A stretch of 47,938 bases of DNA from CADEED01 sp035286365 (GTDB lineage Bacteria; Pseudomonadota; Gammaproteobacteria; Steroidobacterales; Steroidobacteraceae): NCBI GenBank assembly GCA_035286365.1, contig DATHJZ010000152.1, positions 1-47,938 of the forward strand. The letters run 5' to 3'. Shown here in pieces: positions 40,816-47,938 of this stretch (its first letter is position 1; every line of letters starts with the position of its first letter). The position numbers were made by a program, and so were the translations under genes. The notes beneath the pieces are model-generated. The model saw only the letters and a list, made by a program, of their open reading frames with translations, was not told the DNA's origin and made no database searches.

Positions 40816-41517
40816 ACGGTCGATCGACTGGATCAACAGGGTCACCTCGACCTTCTTGCCGCGCGTACTCTCGGCCTTCACGGGTAGATAGCCCAGCGCC
40901 GGCGCAACCCAGGTACGCGTGAAGCGATCGTTGTTGGGGCGGCGGCTCGAGTAGATCACGGTGTCGAGCTCGCCCAACGCCGTGTCGATCCGGGCGTTTC
41001 CCTCGAGGTGCAATTCGTATTCCTTGAGCTTGTTCGCATCGATCATCCAGACGCTGCCCGAAAGCTTGCCGTTGGCGAGACTGCGCAGCGAGGCGATCTG
41101 CAGCGACATCGCATCCTGCGCGCCATCCGGAAGCTCGAGATCGACGGGGCGTTCCTTCGCGGTGCCCGTGACGCGCTTCTTTTCCCAGTCGAAGGTCAGG
41201 TCGATCGGGCGATCTTTTTCATCCATGCCGCGAAAGCTGAGCGGTACGACGCGGCCATCGACGAGCTTGAAATTGCTGGTCTGGGTCAACGCGTCGGGAA
41301 ACGCCATCCGGAAGACTCCACGGGCCGAATTGACCGACGAATACGTGTAGGTGTCGTTTCCCGAGCGCTGCAACTCCACGATCGAAGTCGCCGCCGTCAT
41401 CCCCTTCCATTCGGCGACGTAGGTGGCCTTGAAGGGTTTGAGGTCGACGGGATCGGAGTGGGCCATGGCGCAGACACCGAGCAGCAAAACCGCGAGAAAT
41501 GCTTCAGGCCGCCGCAT
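40813..41517 (-). CDS. DUF3108 domain periplasmic protein
   Basis: A 234-residue exported protein with a signal peptide (cleavage near AMAHS-DP). The DUF3108 fold shows as LKPFKATYVAEWKGMTAATSIVELQ, then GKLSGSVWMIDANKLKEYELHLEG and a C-terminal LGYLPVKAESTRGKKVEVTLL. The function is unknown, though this family regularly sits behind purN in gammaproteobacteria, as here. ATG 41517 overlaps purN's end by 14 bases. It converges on dcd. Confidence 0.85.
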   Translation of the reverse strand: MRRPEAFLAVLLLGVCAMAHSDPVDLKPFKATYVAEWKGMTAATSIVELQRSGNDTYTYSSVNSARGVFRMAFPDALTQTSNFKLVDGRVVPLSFRGMDEKDRPIDLTFDWEKKRVTGTAKERPVDLELPDGAQDAMSLQIASLRSLANGKLSGSVWMIDANKLKEYELHLEGNARIDTALGELDTVIYSSRRPNNDRFTRTWVAPALGYLPVKAESTRGKKVEVTLLIQSIDR

Positions 41518-42154
41518 CGTTTTCCTCGATGAGCGGGGCGCTGAGAGGGGCGCCGTCGAACCAGACCGCGCCGGCGCGACATTCGACGCGTCCGGCGGCG
41601 ATGAGCGAACACACATGGGGGTAGATGATGTGCTCAAGCGCATGAACGCGCGCTGAAACCGTATCGGGCGTGTCGCCGCCGCGAATCCGCAGCCTGCCTT
41701 GCATGATGACCGGCCCGCCGTCGAGTTCCGCCGTGACGTAATGAACGCTTGCGCCGTGGTACAGATCCCGCGCGGCGAGCGCGCGCGCATGGGTATCGAG
41801 GCCCTTGTGCCTGGGCAGCAGCGACGGGTGAATATTGAGCAGCCGGCACTCGAAGCGCTGTACGAACTCAGGCGACAGAATGCGCATGAAACCCGCGAGC
41901 GCCACCAACCTGGCGCCGCTGCGCTCGAGTTCGGCGGCCAGCGCCGCATCGAAAGTCTCACGATCGGGAAACTGCTGCACGGGTACTATCGCCGTGCTCA
42001 CGTTCAAGGCGGCGGCGCGGGCGAGTCCGCCGGCGCTGTCGCGGTCGGCAATTACTCTAACTACCTTGAAGCGGCTGCCGGGCGCCTGTGCGGCGCGCAC
42101 GATGGCTTCCATATTGCTGCCGCGACCCGAGATGACCACGGCGACCGGCAACAT
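41504..42154 (-). CDS. purN: Phosphoribosylglycinamide formyltransferase
   Basis: A 216-residue GAR transformylase of purine synthesis using 10-formyl-tetrahydrofolate. ISGRGSNMEAI binds the GAR phosphate; LVALAGFMRILSPEFV and LLNIHPSLLPRHKG hold the catalytic Asn and His; VHYVTAELDGGPVI holds the catalytic Asp. ATG 42154 is five bases after purM's stop; upstream in-frame sequence belongs to purM in another frame. Codons spanning 42047-42067 (KVVRVIA) are unusually AT-ending. Confidence 0.95.
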   Translation of the reverse strand: MLPVAVVISGRGSNMEAIVRAAQAPGSRFKVVRVIADRDSAGGLARAAALNVSTAIVPVQQFPDRETFDAALAAELERSGARLVALAGFMRILSPEFVQRFECRLLNIHPSLLPRHKGLDTHARALAARDLYHGASVHYVTAELDGGPVIMQGRLRIRGGDTPDTVSARVHALEHIIYPHVCSLIAAGRVECRAGAVWFDGAPLSAPLIEENDAAA

Positions 42155-42159
42155 TGCGC

Positions 42160-43191
42160 CTATTCCTCGATGACGACGCCGCGCGTGCCGCGCCCGACGC
42201 TGCCGATAACACTGGCGGTTTCGCCCGAGGCGGCAAGCGCAGTCAGCGTCGCATCCACGTCGGCCGGTGCGACCACCACGATCATGCCGATGCCGCAGTT
42301 GAACGTGCGGTACATCTCGGCGGCGGCGATCGAGCCTGCGGCGGCCAGCCACTCGAACACCGGATCGCGCGCCCAGCTGCGCCGCTGCAGCACGACTTCG
42401 AAGCCGTCGGGCAAGACCCGCGGGATGTTGTCGGTCAGGCCGCCACCGGTGATGTGCGCGAAGCCTTTGACGTTCACCTGCTGCGCCAGCGCAAGCATCG
42501 ACTTCACGTAGATGCGCGTGGGCGTGAGCAGGCGATCGAACAACAATTTGCCGTCGACCTGGGTTTTGTCGTTGGCCTGCGCCACGGCGAGCAACTTGCG
42601 GATCAGCGAATAGCCATTGGAATGCGGGCCGGAGGAGGCGAGGCCGATGACCACATCCCCCGCCGCGGTCCGTGTGCCGTCGATGATCCGGTCACGTTCC
42701 ACGATTCCTACACAGAAGCCGGCGAGGTCGTAGTCGTCTCCGTGGTACATGCCCGGCATCTCGGCGGTTTCGCCGCCGACCAGCGCGGCGCCGGCGAGTT
42801 CGCACCCTGCCGCAATCCCGCGGATGACGGCCTCGGCGACGTCGATGCGCAGTTTGCCGGTGGCGTAGTAGTCGAGGAAGAACAGCGGCTCCGCGCCCGA
42901 CACCGCGACGTCGTTGGCGCACATGGCAACGAGATCGATGCCTATCTTGTCGTGACGGGCGGTATCGATCGCGAGCCGCAGCTTCGTGCCCACGCCGTCG
43001 GTGCCGGACACCAGCACCGGCCTGCGGTAGCGATCGAGCGGCACTTCGACCAGCGCACCGAAGCCGCCGATTCCGGCGAGCACCTCCTTGCGCATCGTCC
43101 GTTTGACCACGGGTTTGATGCGTTCGACCAGCTCGTCGCCCGCGTCGATATCGACGCCGGCATCGCGATAAGTCAGCCCGGTTTGAGTCAT
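42160..43191 (-). CDS. purM: Phosphoribosylformylglycinamidine cyclo-ligase (AIR synthetase)
   Basis: A 343-residue ATP-dependent enzyme making aminoimidazole ribotide. LTYRDAGVDIDAGDELVERIKP is the standard N-terminus, followed by VSGTDGVGTKLRLAID, LFFLDYYATGKL, ALVGGETAEMPGMY (ATP and substrate loops) and GFAHITGGGLTDNIPRVLP. ATG 43191 is only 56 bases from the divergent DUF2066 gene. It is followed closely by purN, so this is the usual purMN operon. Confidence 0.96.
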   Translation of the reverse strand: MTQTGLTYRDAGVDIDAGDELVERIKPVVKRTMRKEVLAGIGGFGALVEVPLDRYRRPVLVSGTDGVGTKLRLAIDTARHDKIGIDLVAMCANDVAVSGAEPLFFLDYYATGKLRIDVAEAVIRGIAAGCELAGAALVGGETAEMPGMYHGDDYDLAGFCVGIVERDRIIDGTRTAAGDVVIGLASSGPHSNGYSLIRKLLAVAQANDKTQVDGKLLFDRLLTPTRIYVKSMLALAQQVNVKGFAHITGGGLTDNIPRVLPDGFEVVLQRRSWARDPVFEWLAAAGSIAAAEMYRTFNCGIGMIVVVAPADVDATLTALAASGETASVIGSVGRGTRGVVIEE

Positions 43192-43237
43192 TGAGGGTGG
43201 GGATGCCGGCGCGGCAGCTCAGGAAAAAACGTGCGAT

Positions 43238-43243
43238 ATTGTA
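43238..43243 (-). promoter_or_regulatory. Candidate -10 element for purM
   Basis: TACAAT on the minus strand, 46 bases before the purM ATG and overlapping the sequence just upstream of the DUF2066 ATG. The -35 is weak. I could not make out a PurR operator. Confidence 0.4.
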
Positions 43244-43247
43244 GCCA

Positions 43248-44213
43248 ATGCGTACATTCGTCGTGAGTTTGATCGTGGTCGCGGTGCTTGGCTTCAGCCA
43301 GCGCGCCGAAGCCACGCGCCAGGTACGCGTATACGAGGCAACCGTTTCATCGCAGACCGAAGCTGCGGTACAGGCCCAGGCGGCGTTGCGCCAGGTGCTG
43401 GTGCGCGCCACCGGCGCGCGCGATGCGGCCAACGATCCGGCGCTGGCGGGTCTGCTCGCGAATGCCCAAGCGTATGTTCTCGGCACGCGCCCGGCCGGCA
43501 GCGGCAGCAGTGCCCTCGTGGTGATGTTCGATGGCGCGGCGCTCGAGCGCGACATCATCGCCGCGGGCCGTTCGATCTGGTTGAGCGAGCGGCCCGTGCT
43601 GCTCGTCGTTCTCACCGGTGGGCCCGCGTCCGGCGCATTCGAAAGCCGTCGCCAGGTCGAAGGCGCGCTCGATGCCGCCGCCAGTCGTCGCGGCCAGCCG
43701 ATCAGCGTGGCGCGTCCGGAGGCATTGAGCCTGCCAGCGACGGGCGATATTCCCGCCGACGCGGCCCTCGCAGCGGGGCGCATTCGCGGCGCCGATGCCG
43801 TGCTCGTGGGCAATGGCGATGCGGTGCCGGGCGGTGGGCCATGGCGCTGGACACTGAACGCGTTCGGCAACAGCGAAACGTGGAATGGCACGCTCGAGGA
43901 GGGCATCCACGGCTCCGCCGACATCCTGGCGCGCAACTCCGCGGCGTATGCCGCACTGCCGGAGCTCGCGATCCTCGTGGAAGTCGAAGGTGTGCCGGCA
44001 CTCAAGGATTACGCGCGCGTGGCGGAACTGCTGGGCGCCGCCAACGGCGTGCGCAGCGTGCAACTCGCCGAGGCGTCGGGCAACCGCGCGATTTTCGCCG
44101 TCGTGGCGCGCGGCGGCGTCGATGTCGTGCAGACCGGGCTCGGCGGCAACGCGCATCTCGAGCGCGCCGATCCGCAGGCCGGCGGCACGATCGCATATCG
44201 TTATCGACCTTGA
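43248..44213 (+). CDS. DUF2066 domain protein
   Basis: A 321-residue exported protein with a signal peptide (VVSLIVVAVLGFSQRAEA). The DUF2066 signatures are VRVYEATVSSQTEAAVQAQAALRQVLVRATG near the start and IWLSERPVLLVVL later. The function is unknown, but the order purM - DUF2066 - phosphatidyltransferase - hda is widespread in gammaproteobacteria. No Shine-Dalgarno motif precedes ATG 43248, and TATTGT lies just upstream (43237-43242), so a leaderless or poorly initiated message is possible. Confidence 0.87.
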   Translation: MRTFVVSLIVVAVLGFSQRAEATRQVRVYEATVSSQTEAAVQAQAALRQVLVRATGARDAANDPALAGLLANAQAYVLGTRPAGSGSSALVVMFDGAALERDIIAAGRSIWLSERPVLLVVLTGGPASGAFESRRQVEGALDAAASRRGQPISVARPEALSLPATGDIPADAALAAGRIRGADAVLVGNGDAVPGGGPWRWTLNAFGNSETWNGTLEEGIHGSADILARNSAAYAALPELAILVEVEGVPALKDYARVAELLGAANGVRSVQLAEASGNRAIFAVVARGGVDVVQTGLGGNAHLERADPQAGGTIAYRYRP

Positions 44214-44227
44214 GAGCGATCGACTGA

Positions 44228-44767
44228 ATGCTGCGGCATCTGCCCAACTTCATCTGCCTGGTGCGCATCGCGCTGATCTGGCCGACGATCGATGCGCTGA
44301 CGTCAGCGCACTACTGGACCGCGCTGGTACTGGTGGCGGTATGTGCGGTCTCCGACGGACTCGACGGCTGGCTCGCGAAGCGCTTCAACTGGACTTCGCA
44401 CCTCGGCAAGATCCTCGATCCGCTGGCCGACAAACTACTGCTGGTGGCGCTGTTCCTGGCCGCAACCTGGATGAACCTGGTGCCCTGGTGGCTGACCGCG
44501 GTGGTGGTGGGGCGCGACGTCATGATCGGCGGCGGCGCGGTCATCTATCGTTTCTGGATTGGTCCGCTGCACGGCCGCCCGACCATCCTGAGCAAGATCA
44601 ATACCGGCATGCAGCTCGCCGTGGCGCTGGCTGCGATCCTGGGCGCCGCGACCGGCCTGCCGACGCGCGACATGGTGGTCGCGCTCGCCTGCGTGACCTT
44701 GATCACCACCCTCGTGTCGGGGGCGGACTATCTATCGGCCTTTACGCGTCGCGCCCTCGCGACCTGA
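44228..44767 (+). CDS. CDP-alcohol phosphatidyltransferase (PgsA-like)
   Basis: A 179-residue integral membrane enzyme with about five helices, the size of E. coli PgsA (182). The CDP-alcohol motif is present as DGWLAKRFNWTSHLGKILDPLAD, which keeps all the acidic residues (DG...G...D...D) that bind metal and CDP. Lys stands where most members have Arg after the Ala (AK instead of AR). It probably makes phosphatidylglycerol phosphate, or a related lipid headgroup if another pgsA exists. It lies between DUF2066 and hda, five bases before the latter. Confidence 0.87.
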   Translation: MLRHLPNFICLVRIALIWPTIDALTSAHYWTALVLVAVCAVSDGLDGWLAKRFNWTSHLGKILDPLADKLLLVALFLAATWMNLVPWWLTAVVVGRDVMIGGGAVIYRFWIGPLHGRPTILSKINTGMQLAVALAAILGAATGLPTRDMVVALACVTLITTLVSGADYLSAFTRRALAT

Positions 44768-44772
44768 CCGCC

Positions 44773-45468
44773 ATGCAACAGCTGATGCTCGGCGTGCAAT
44801 TGAAGGAGCGCGCCACCTTTGCGAGTTTTTGCACCGCGCGCAACGTCGAGCTGCTGGCGCACCTGCGCCACATTGCCCTCGCTACGCCCGCCGGCGCAAC
44901 CTGGCTCGCCGGGCCGCATACCGCCGGCAAGTCGCACCTGCTGCAGGCGGTGTGCGCGGAAGTCGCCGCCGGCCGGCGCGCGGCCTATCTACCACTGGAG
45001 AGCCTGCTGCCATTCGGGCCGGGTGCGCTCGACGGCGCCGAACTGCTGGACGTCGCCTGCTATGACGACGTGCAGACGATCGCGGGGCTCCCCGACTGGG
45101 AAGAACGCCTGTTCTCGCTGTGGCAACGGGCGCTCGAGCGCGGCAGCACGCTGTTGTTCGCGGCGCGCGAGAATCCGGCGCACGTCGAATTCGGCCTGCC
45201 CGATCTGAAATCGCGCCTGGCCGCGTCGGCCGTGTTCGCGGTGCGCGAATTGAACGACGACGAGCAGCTCGAGGCGCTGTATTTGCGGGCCCACCTGCGC
45301 GGCTTCGAGTTGCCGCCGGAGACGGCGCGGTACCTGCAGCGCCGGTTTCCGCGCGACATGCGCTCTCTGTGCGAAGTCCTCGACACGCTCGACGACGCAG
45401 CGTTCGTCGCGCAGCGCCGGATCACGGTGCCGTTCATCCGCGACGTCGTGGACGACAAGAAATCCTGA
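44773..45468 (+). CDS. hda: DnaA regulatory inactivator Hda
   Basis: A 231-residue DnaA-like AAA+ protein, close to E. coli Hda (233). It opens QQLMLGVQLKERATFASF; QL-x-L-x-hydrophobic patterns of this kind are the clamp-binding motif of Hda. The Walker A is GPHTAGKSHLLQA and the sensor region is VACYDDVQTI. It lacks the DNA-binding domain IV of DnaA. It promotes ATP hydrolysis by DnaA on the sliding clamp after initiation. ATG 44773 follows the phosphatidyltransferase stop by five bases; the longer frame upstream is out of register with real genes. Confidence 0.93.
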   Translation: MQQLMLGVQLKERATFASFCTARNVELLAHLRHIALATPAGATWLAGPHTAGKSHLLQAVCAEVAAGRRAAYLPLESLLPFGPGALDGAELLDVACYDDVQTIAGLPDWEERLFSLWQRALERGSTLLFAARENPAHVEFGLPDLKSRLAASAVFAVRELNDDEQLEALYLRAHLRGFELPPETARYLQRRFPRDMRSLCEVLDTLDDAAFVAQRRITVPFIRDVVDDKKS

Positions 45469-45471
45469 TTG

Positions 45472-46086
45472 CTAGCGGCGCGCCGGGCGTCCGGCAACCA
45501 GCGCAGCCGCGATATCGGCGACGCGTTTGCCGAGCGCCTGCGCGAGGGCGATTTCGTCTTCCGACAACGCGCCGGGCTGGGGCGCCACACCCGCGACATG
45601 CGTCGCACCATAGGGCGTGCCGCCGGTGCGCGTCTGGTTGATGCCGCGCTCGGTGAAGGGAATTCCAACGAGCAGCATGCCGTGGTGGATCAGCGGCAGT
45701 GCCATGGTCAGCAGCGTGGATTCCTGCCCGCCGTGCAGCGTCGTCGACGAAGAGAACACCGCTGCCGGTTTGCCCGACAGCGTGCCGTCCAGCCAGATGG
45801 CGGCCGTGCCATCGAGAAAATACTTGAGCGGCGCCGCCATGTTGCCGAAGCGGGTCGGGCTGCCTAACAACAAGCCATCGGCGCGGCGCAGGTCGTCGAG
45901 CGTCGCATAGGGCGCGCCGCTGTCCGGCACCGGCTTCACGGGGCGCTCGTTCTCGGCGCTCACCGGCGGCACGGTACGCAGTGTGGCGGTGCACCCGGCC
46001 ACGGATTCCACGCCGCGGGCGGCGTGACGCGCCAGCGCGGCGGTGGCGCCGTGGCGGCTGTAATAGACGATGAGAATCTCGGTCAT
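45472..46086 (-). CDS. wrbA: NAD(P)H:quinone oxidoreductase, WrbA type
   Basis: A 204-residue flavodoxin-like FMN enzyme that reduces quinones by two electrons. ILIVYYSRHGATAALARHAARGVE is the FMN phosphate loop. GSPTRFGNMAAPLKYFLDGTAAIW and FSSSTTLHGGQESTLLTMALPLIHHGMLLVG are diagnostic of WrbA. Its ATG 46086 is only 18 bases from the divergent acyP ATG, so both must start from a shared very short promoter region. It converges on hda with three bases between stops. Confidence 0.94.
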   Translation of the reverse strand: MTEILIVYYSRHGATAALARHAARGVESVAGCTATLRTVPPVSAENERPVKPVPDSGAPYATLDDLRRADGLLLGSPTRFGNMAAPLKYFLDGTAAIWLDGTLSGKPAAVFSSSTTLHGGQESTLLTMALPLIHHGMLLVGIPFTERGINQTRTGGTPYGATHVAGVAPQPGALSEDEIALAQALGKRVADIAAALVAGRPARR

Positions 46087-46091
46087 GGTTG

Positions 46092-46099
46092 TTTATGAT
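46092..46099. promoter_or_regulatory. Shared -10 region between wrbA and acyP
   Basis: TTTATGAT reads as TATGAT (46094-46099) on the plus strand and CATAAA (46097-46092) on the minus strand. Each ends 5 bases before the corresponding ATG, so both messages would begin at or very near their start codons. No Shine-Dalgarno sequence fits in either 18-base leader. Confidence 0.45.
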
Positions 46100-46104
46100 G
46101 CCCC

Positions 46105-46380
46105 ATGGTCTGTCGCCGTTCTTTTGTTTCGGGCCGCGTGCAGGGAGTGTTCTACCGTGCCACCTGCGTTCGCAAGGCAGAGTCGCTCGGATTGACCGGT
46201 TACGCCCGCAATCTCAACGACGGGCGCGTGGAAGTGCTGGCCTGCGGTGACGCGGCCGCGGTTGAGCAATACGTGGCGTGGCTATGGGAAGGTTCGCCGT
46301 CATCCAAGGTGACCGGCGTGGACACCACCGACGTCGACCCTGCGTCGATTCAACGGACGACCGTCTTCACCTCGGCATGA
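46105..46380 (+). CDS. acyP: Acylphosphatase
   Basis: A 91-residue enzyme that hydrolyses carboxyl phosphates such as acetyl phosphate. The catalytic Arg lies in SGRVQGVFYRATCVRKAE and the catalytic Asn in GYARNLNDGRVEVLACG, both in family positions. The usual length is about 90. It has no visible ribosome binding site and may be translated from a leaderless message. Its last 31 bases overlap the end of the convergent transglycosylase gene. Confidence 0.94.
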   Translation: MVCRRSFVSGRVQGVFYRATCVRKAESLGLTGYARNLNDGRVEVLACGDAAAVEQYVAWLWEGSPSSKVTGVDTTDVDPASIQRTTVFTSA

Positions 46381-46973
46381 CGATCGCTGCGGCCGAGATC
46401 GTCGGCGCCGTTCCAGCGGGTCCACTGGTCGATCACCTTGTCCGAATACCAGCGCTTGCCGGTACTGCCGTTGTAGCGCGCCAGCGCGCGCGCGATGTTG
46501 TTCTTCTCGCGCTTCAGGTAGAACCGCAGGATCGCGCAGCCCATGCGGATATTTTCCGGCGTCTTCGTCAATTGATGACGCCGCATGCCGAGGCTCTCGG
46601 GCCAGAATGGCATCACCTGCATGAGGCCGACGGCGCCCGCGTAGGAGACGGCGTAGCGGTTGAAGCTGCTCTCGATGTCGATGATCGCCATGACGAGGCC
46701 CGGCGGGATGCGTACCTCGCCGTTGCGATTCGCTTCGCAGAACACGTTCTTGAGAATCGCCATGCGGTCGTCCCGGTCCGGGACCTTCTTGCGCAGGCGC
46801 GGTTCCATCATCTTGTACCAGACGGCGGAGTCGTAACGATCCTCGAAGCACTCGGCCTGGTCGATGGCGTGCTGGACGGCACCCTTGAGCTCCGGCTCGC
46901 GCTGCGCGTCGGGCGCCGGCGCCGCCTGCGCCGCGAGCGGCAGGCAGCAGAGCAGGGGCAGGAGGTAGCGCAT
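46350..46973 (-). CDS. Lytic transglycosylase (SLT domain)
   Basis: A 207-residue exported muramidase-type protein with a signal peptide (YLLPLLCCLPLAAQA). The SLT domain covers ~90-190, with the catalytic Glu in IDIESSFNRYAVSYAGAVGLMQVMP and the downstream NIRMGCAILRFYLKREKNNIARALARYNGS. It cleaves peptidoglycan between MurNAc and GlcNAc to give anhydro-MurNAc ends. ATG 46973 is chosen because the signal peptide starts there; the frame runs on into proS out of register. It follows proS by 16 bases, so the two are probably cotranscribed. Its 3' end overlaps acyP by 31 bases. Confidence 0.9.
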   Translation of the reverse strand: MRYLLPLLCCLPLAAQAAPAPDAQREPELKGAVQHAIDQAECFEDRYDSAVWYKMMEPRLRKKVPDRDDRMAILKNVFCEANRNGEVRIPPGLVMAIIDIESSFNRYAVSYAGAVGLMQVMPFWPESLGMRRHQLTKTPENIRMGCAILRFYLKREKNNIARALARYNGSTGKRWYSDKVIDQWTRWNGADDLGRSDRHAEVKTVVR

Positions 46974-46989
46974 GCCCCGCGTCCGGTAG

Positions 46990-47938
46990 TTAGCTGGCGA
47001 GCTTGCCGCGAATGAACGCGAGCGCATCGCCGGCGGGGAATTCTTCGGCCGCGGCGGCGCGCCGGTGGCGGTACTCGAGCGAGCCAGCCTCGAGGCCCCG
47101 GTCGCCCACGACCACGCGATGCGGAATGCCGATGAGCTCGGTATCTGCGAACTTGACACCCGGCCGCTCGTCGCGATCGTCGAGCAGCACCTCGACTCCC
47201 GCGGCAACGAGCTCGGCATACAGGCGTTCTGAGGTTTCACGGACACGTTGCGACTTCGGTGCGTTGATCGGTACCACGACCACCTGGAACGGCGCGATGG
47301 CGTCCGGCCAGATGATGCCGCGGGCATCATGGTTCTGCTCGATCGCCGCGGCAACGACGCGTGTCACACCGATCCCATAGCAACCCATGAAGAGCGTGGC
47401 CTGCTTGCCCGATTCGTCGAGCACGGTCGCGCCCATCGCCTCGCTGTATTTCTGGCCCAGCGCAAAGACGTGGCCGACTTCGATACCGCGCGCGATGGCT
47501 AGTTTGCCCTGGCCGGTGGGGGAAGGATCGCCGGCGACCGCGTTGCGGATGTCGGCTGCGGTGGCCTCGGGCAGATCGCGGCCCCAGTTGACCCCGGTGA
47601 GGTGGGCGTCCTGCCTGTTGGCACCGCAGACGAAGTCGGCGAGCGCGAGCACCGAGTGATCCGCGTAGATCCTGCCCTTGAATCCGACCGGCCCCAGGAA
47701 GCCAGGCGCGGAGCCAGTGGCTTTCGCGATGGTGTCGTTCGACGACATGCGCAGCGGCTTCGCAACCCCAGGCAGCTTCTGCGCCTTCACGGCGTTCAGT
47801 TCGTGGTCGCCGCGCACCAGCAACGCGACGACGCCACCCTCGTCGCCGTCGACCAGCAAGGTCTTCACCAGCTGCGCGGCAGGTAGTTTGAGAAGCTGCG
47901 TCACTTCCTCGATGGTCTTCGCACCCGGCGTCGCGACT
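46990..47938 (-). CDS. proS: Prolyl-tRNA synthetase, C-terminal part (cut by window end)
   Basis: The last ~316 codons of proS; the 5' part lies beyond 47938. Visible are the end of the editing (INS/YbaK-like) domain (TPGAKTIEEVTQLLKLPAAQLVKTLLV...VALLVRGDHELNAVKAQKL), motif-3-like QATLFMGCYGIGVTRVVAAAIEQNHD, and the anticodon-binding domain (FQVVVVPINAPKSQRVRETSERLYAELVAAGVEVLLDDRDERPGVKFADTELIGIPHRVVVG). The editing insert marks the E. coli-type (bacterial) enzyme. The GTG at 47904 is internal, not a start. Confidence 0.95.
   Translation of the reverse strand, partial: VATPGAKTIEEVTQLLKLPAAQLVKTLLVDGDEGGVVALLVRGDHELNAVKAQKLPGVAKPLRMSSNDTIAKATGSAPGFLGPVGFKGRIYADHSVLALADFVCGANRQDAHLTGVNWGRDLPEATAADIRNAVAGDPSPTGQGKLAIARGIEVGHVFALGQKYSEAMGATVLDESGKQATLFMGCYGIGVTRVVAAAIEQNHDARGIIWPDAIAPFQVVVVPINAPKSQRVRETSERLYAELVAAGVEVLLDDRDERPGVKFADTELIGIPHRVVVGDRGLEAGSLEYRHRRAAAAEEFPAGDALAFIRGKLAS

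Noticed and set aside
43885..44772. Upstream extension of the hda frame
   Set aside because: It overlaps DUF2066 and the phosphatidyltransferase out of frame; Hda homology starts at 44773.
1..47938. CRISPR arrays, tRNAs, rRNAs, integrases, toxin-antitoxin or restriction genes
   Set aside because: No regular direct-repeat array, cloverleaf-like sequence or diagnostic protein was found by eye on either strand.

Overview
The window is a GC-rich (roughly 65% by eye), gene-dense bacterial chromosome segment. I infer a gammaproteobacterium near the Xanthomonadales/Nevskiales/Steroidobacterales. The signs are the neighbourhoods purM-purN-DUF3108, DUF2066-pgsA-like-hda, apbC-dcd and rsxB-nth, a homodimeric-type pyruvate dehydrogenase, and plant-polysaccharide enzymes. 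No gap without a gene exceeds about 220 bases. I found no rRNA, tRNA, CRISPR array, phage or intact insertion sequence.

Layout. 1-4.6 kb: small accessory genes (DUF4406-like protein, lipoprotein amidohydrolase, acyltransferase, SRPBCC and DUF1761 proteins), closed by a REP/MITE-like inverted repeat. 4.6-16.1 kb: a xylan-utilisation region. It has an AraC-type regulator, a DUF1080-esterase fusion, GH43 and GH10 glycosidases and an isocitrate-lyase-superfamily enzyme. In the middle lie an ECF sigma factor and a membrane Ser/Thr kinase whose genes converge and overlap at their stop codons, then a di-haem cytochrome. 16.2-20.7 kb: a tightly overlapping operon of a PuuD-like membrane protein, nadC and an ABC-2 exporter. 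20.7-23.1 kb: a DUF1289-Grx4 fusion, rnt and pyrC. 23.2-29.4 kb: the pyruvate dehydrogenase operon aceE-aceF-lpdA. 29.4-34 kb: a small membrane protein, DUF1841, nth, a soluble RnfB-type ferredoxin and metG. 34-39 kb: two PilT-family ATPases preceded by a HEAT-repeat Ser/Thr kinase. 39-43.2 kb: apbC-dcd facing purM-purN-DUF3108. 43.2-47.9 kb: DUF2066, a CDP-alcohol phosphatidyltransferase, hda, wrbA, acyP, a lytic transglycosylase and the 3' part of proS.

Most genes in operons are joined by ATGA or GTGA overlaps, and I used these to choose starts. Most interesting are: an AT-ending codon patch of 41 codons over the catalytic core of dcd; the HEAT-kinase/PilT/PilT block as a candidate phospho-control of pilus retraction; the DUF1289-Grx4 frame with a strong internal ribosome binding site; a 29-codon hydrophobic ORF coupled by GTGA to the ECF sigma gene; the orphan RnfB-Nth pair; two compact divergent promoter regions; and an over-represented word, GGTAGTTT. 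Assignments rest on motif recognition by eye, with no database search.
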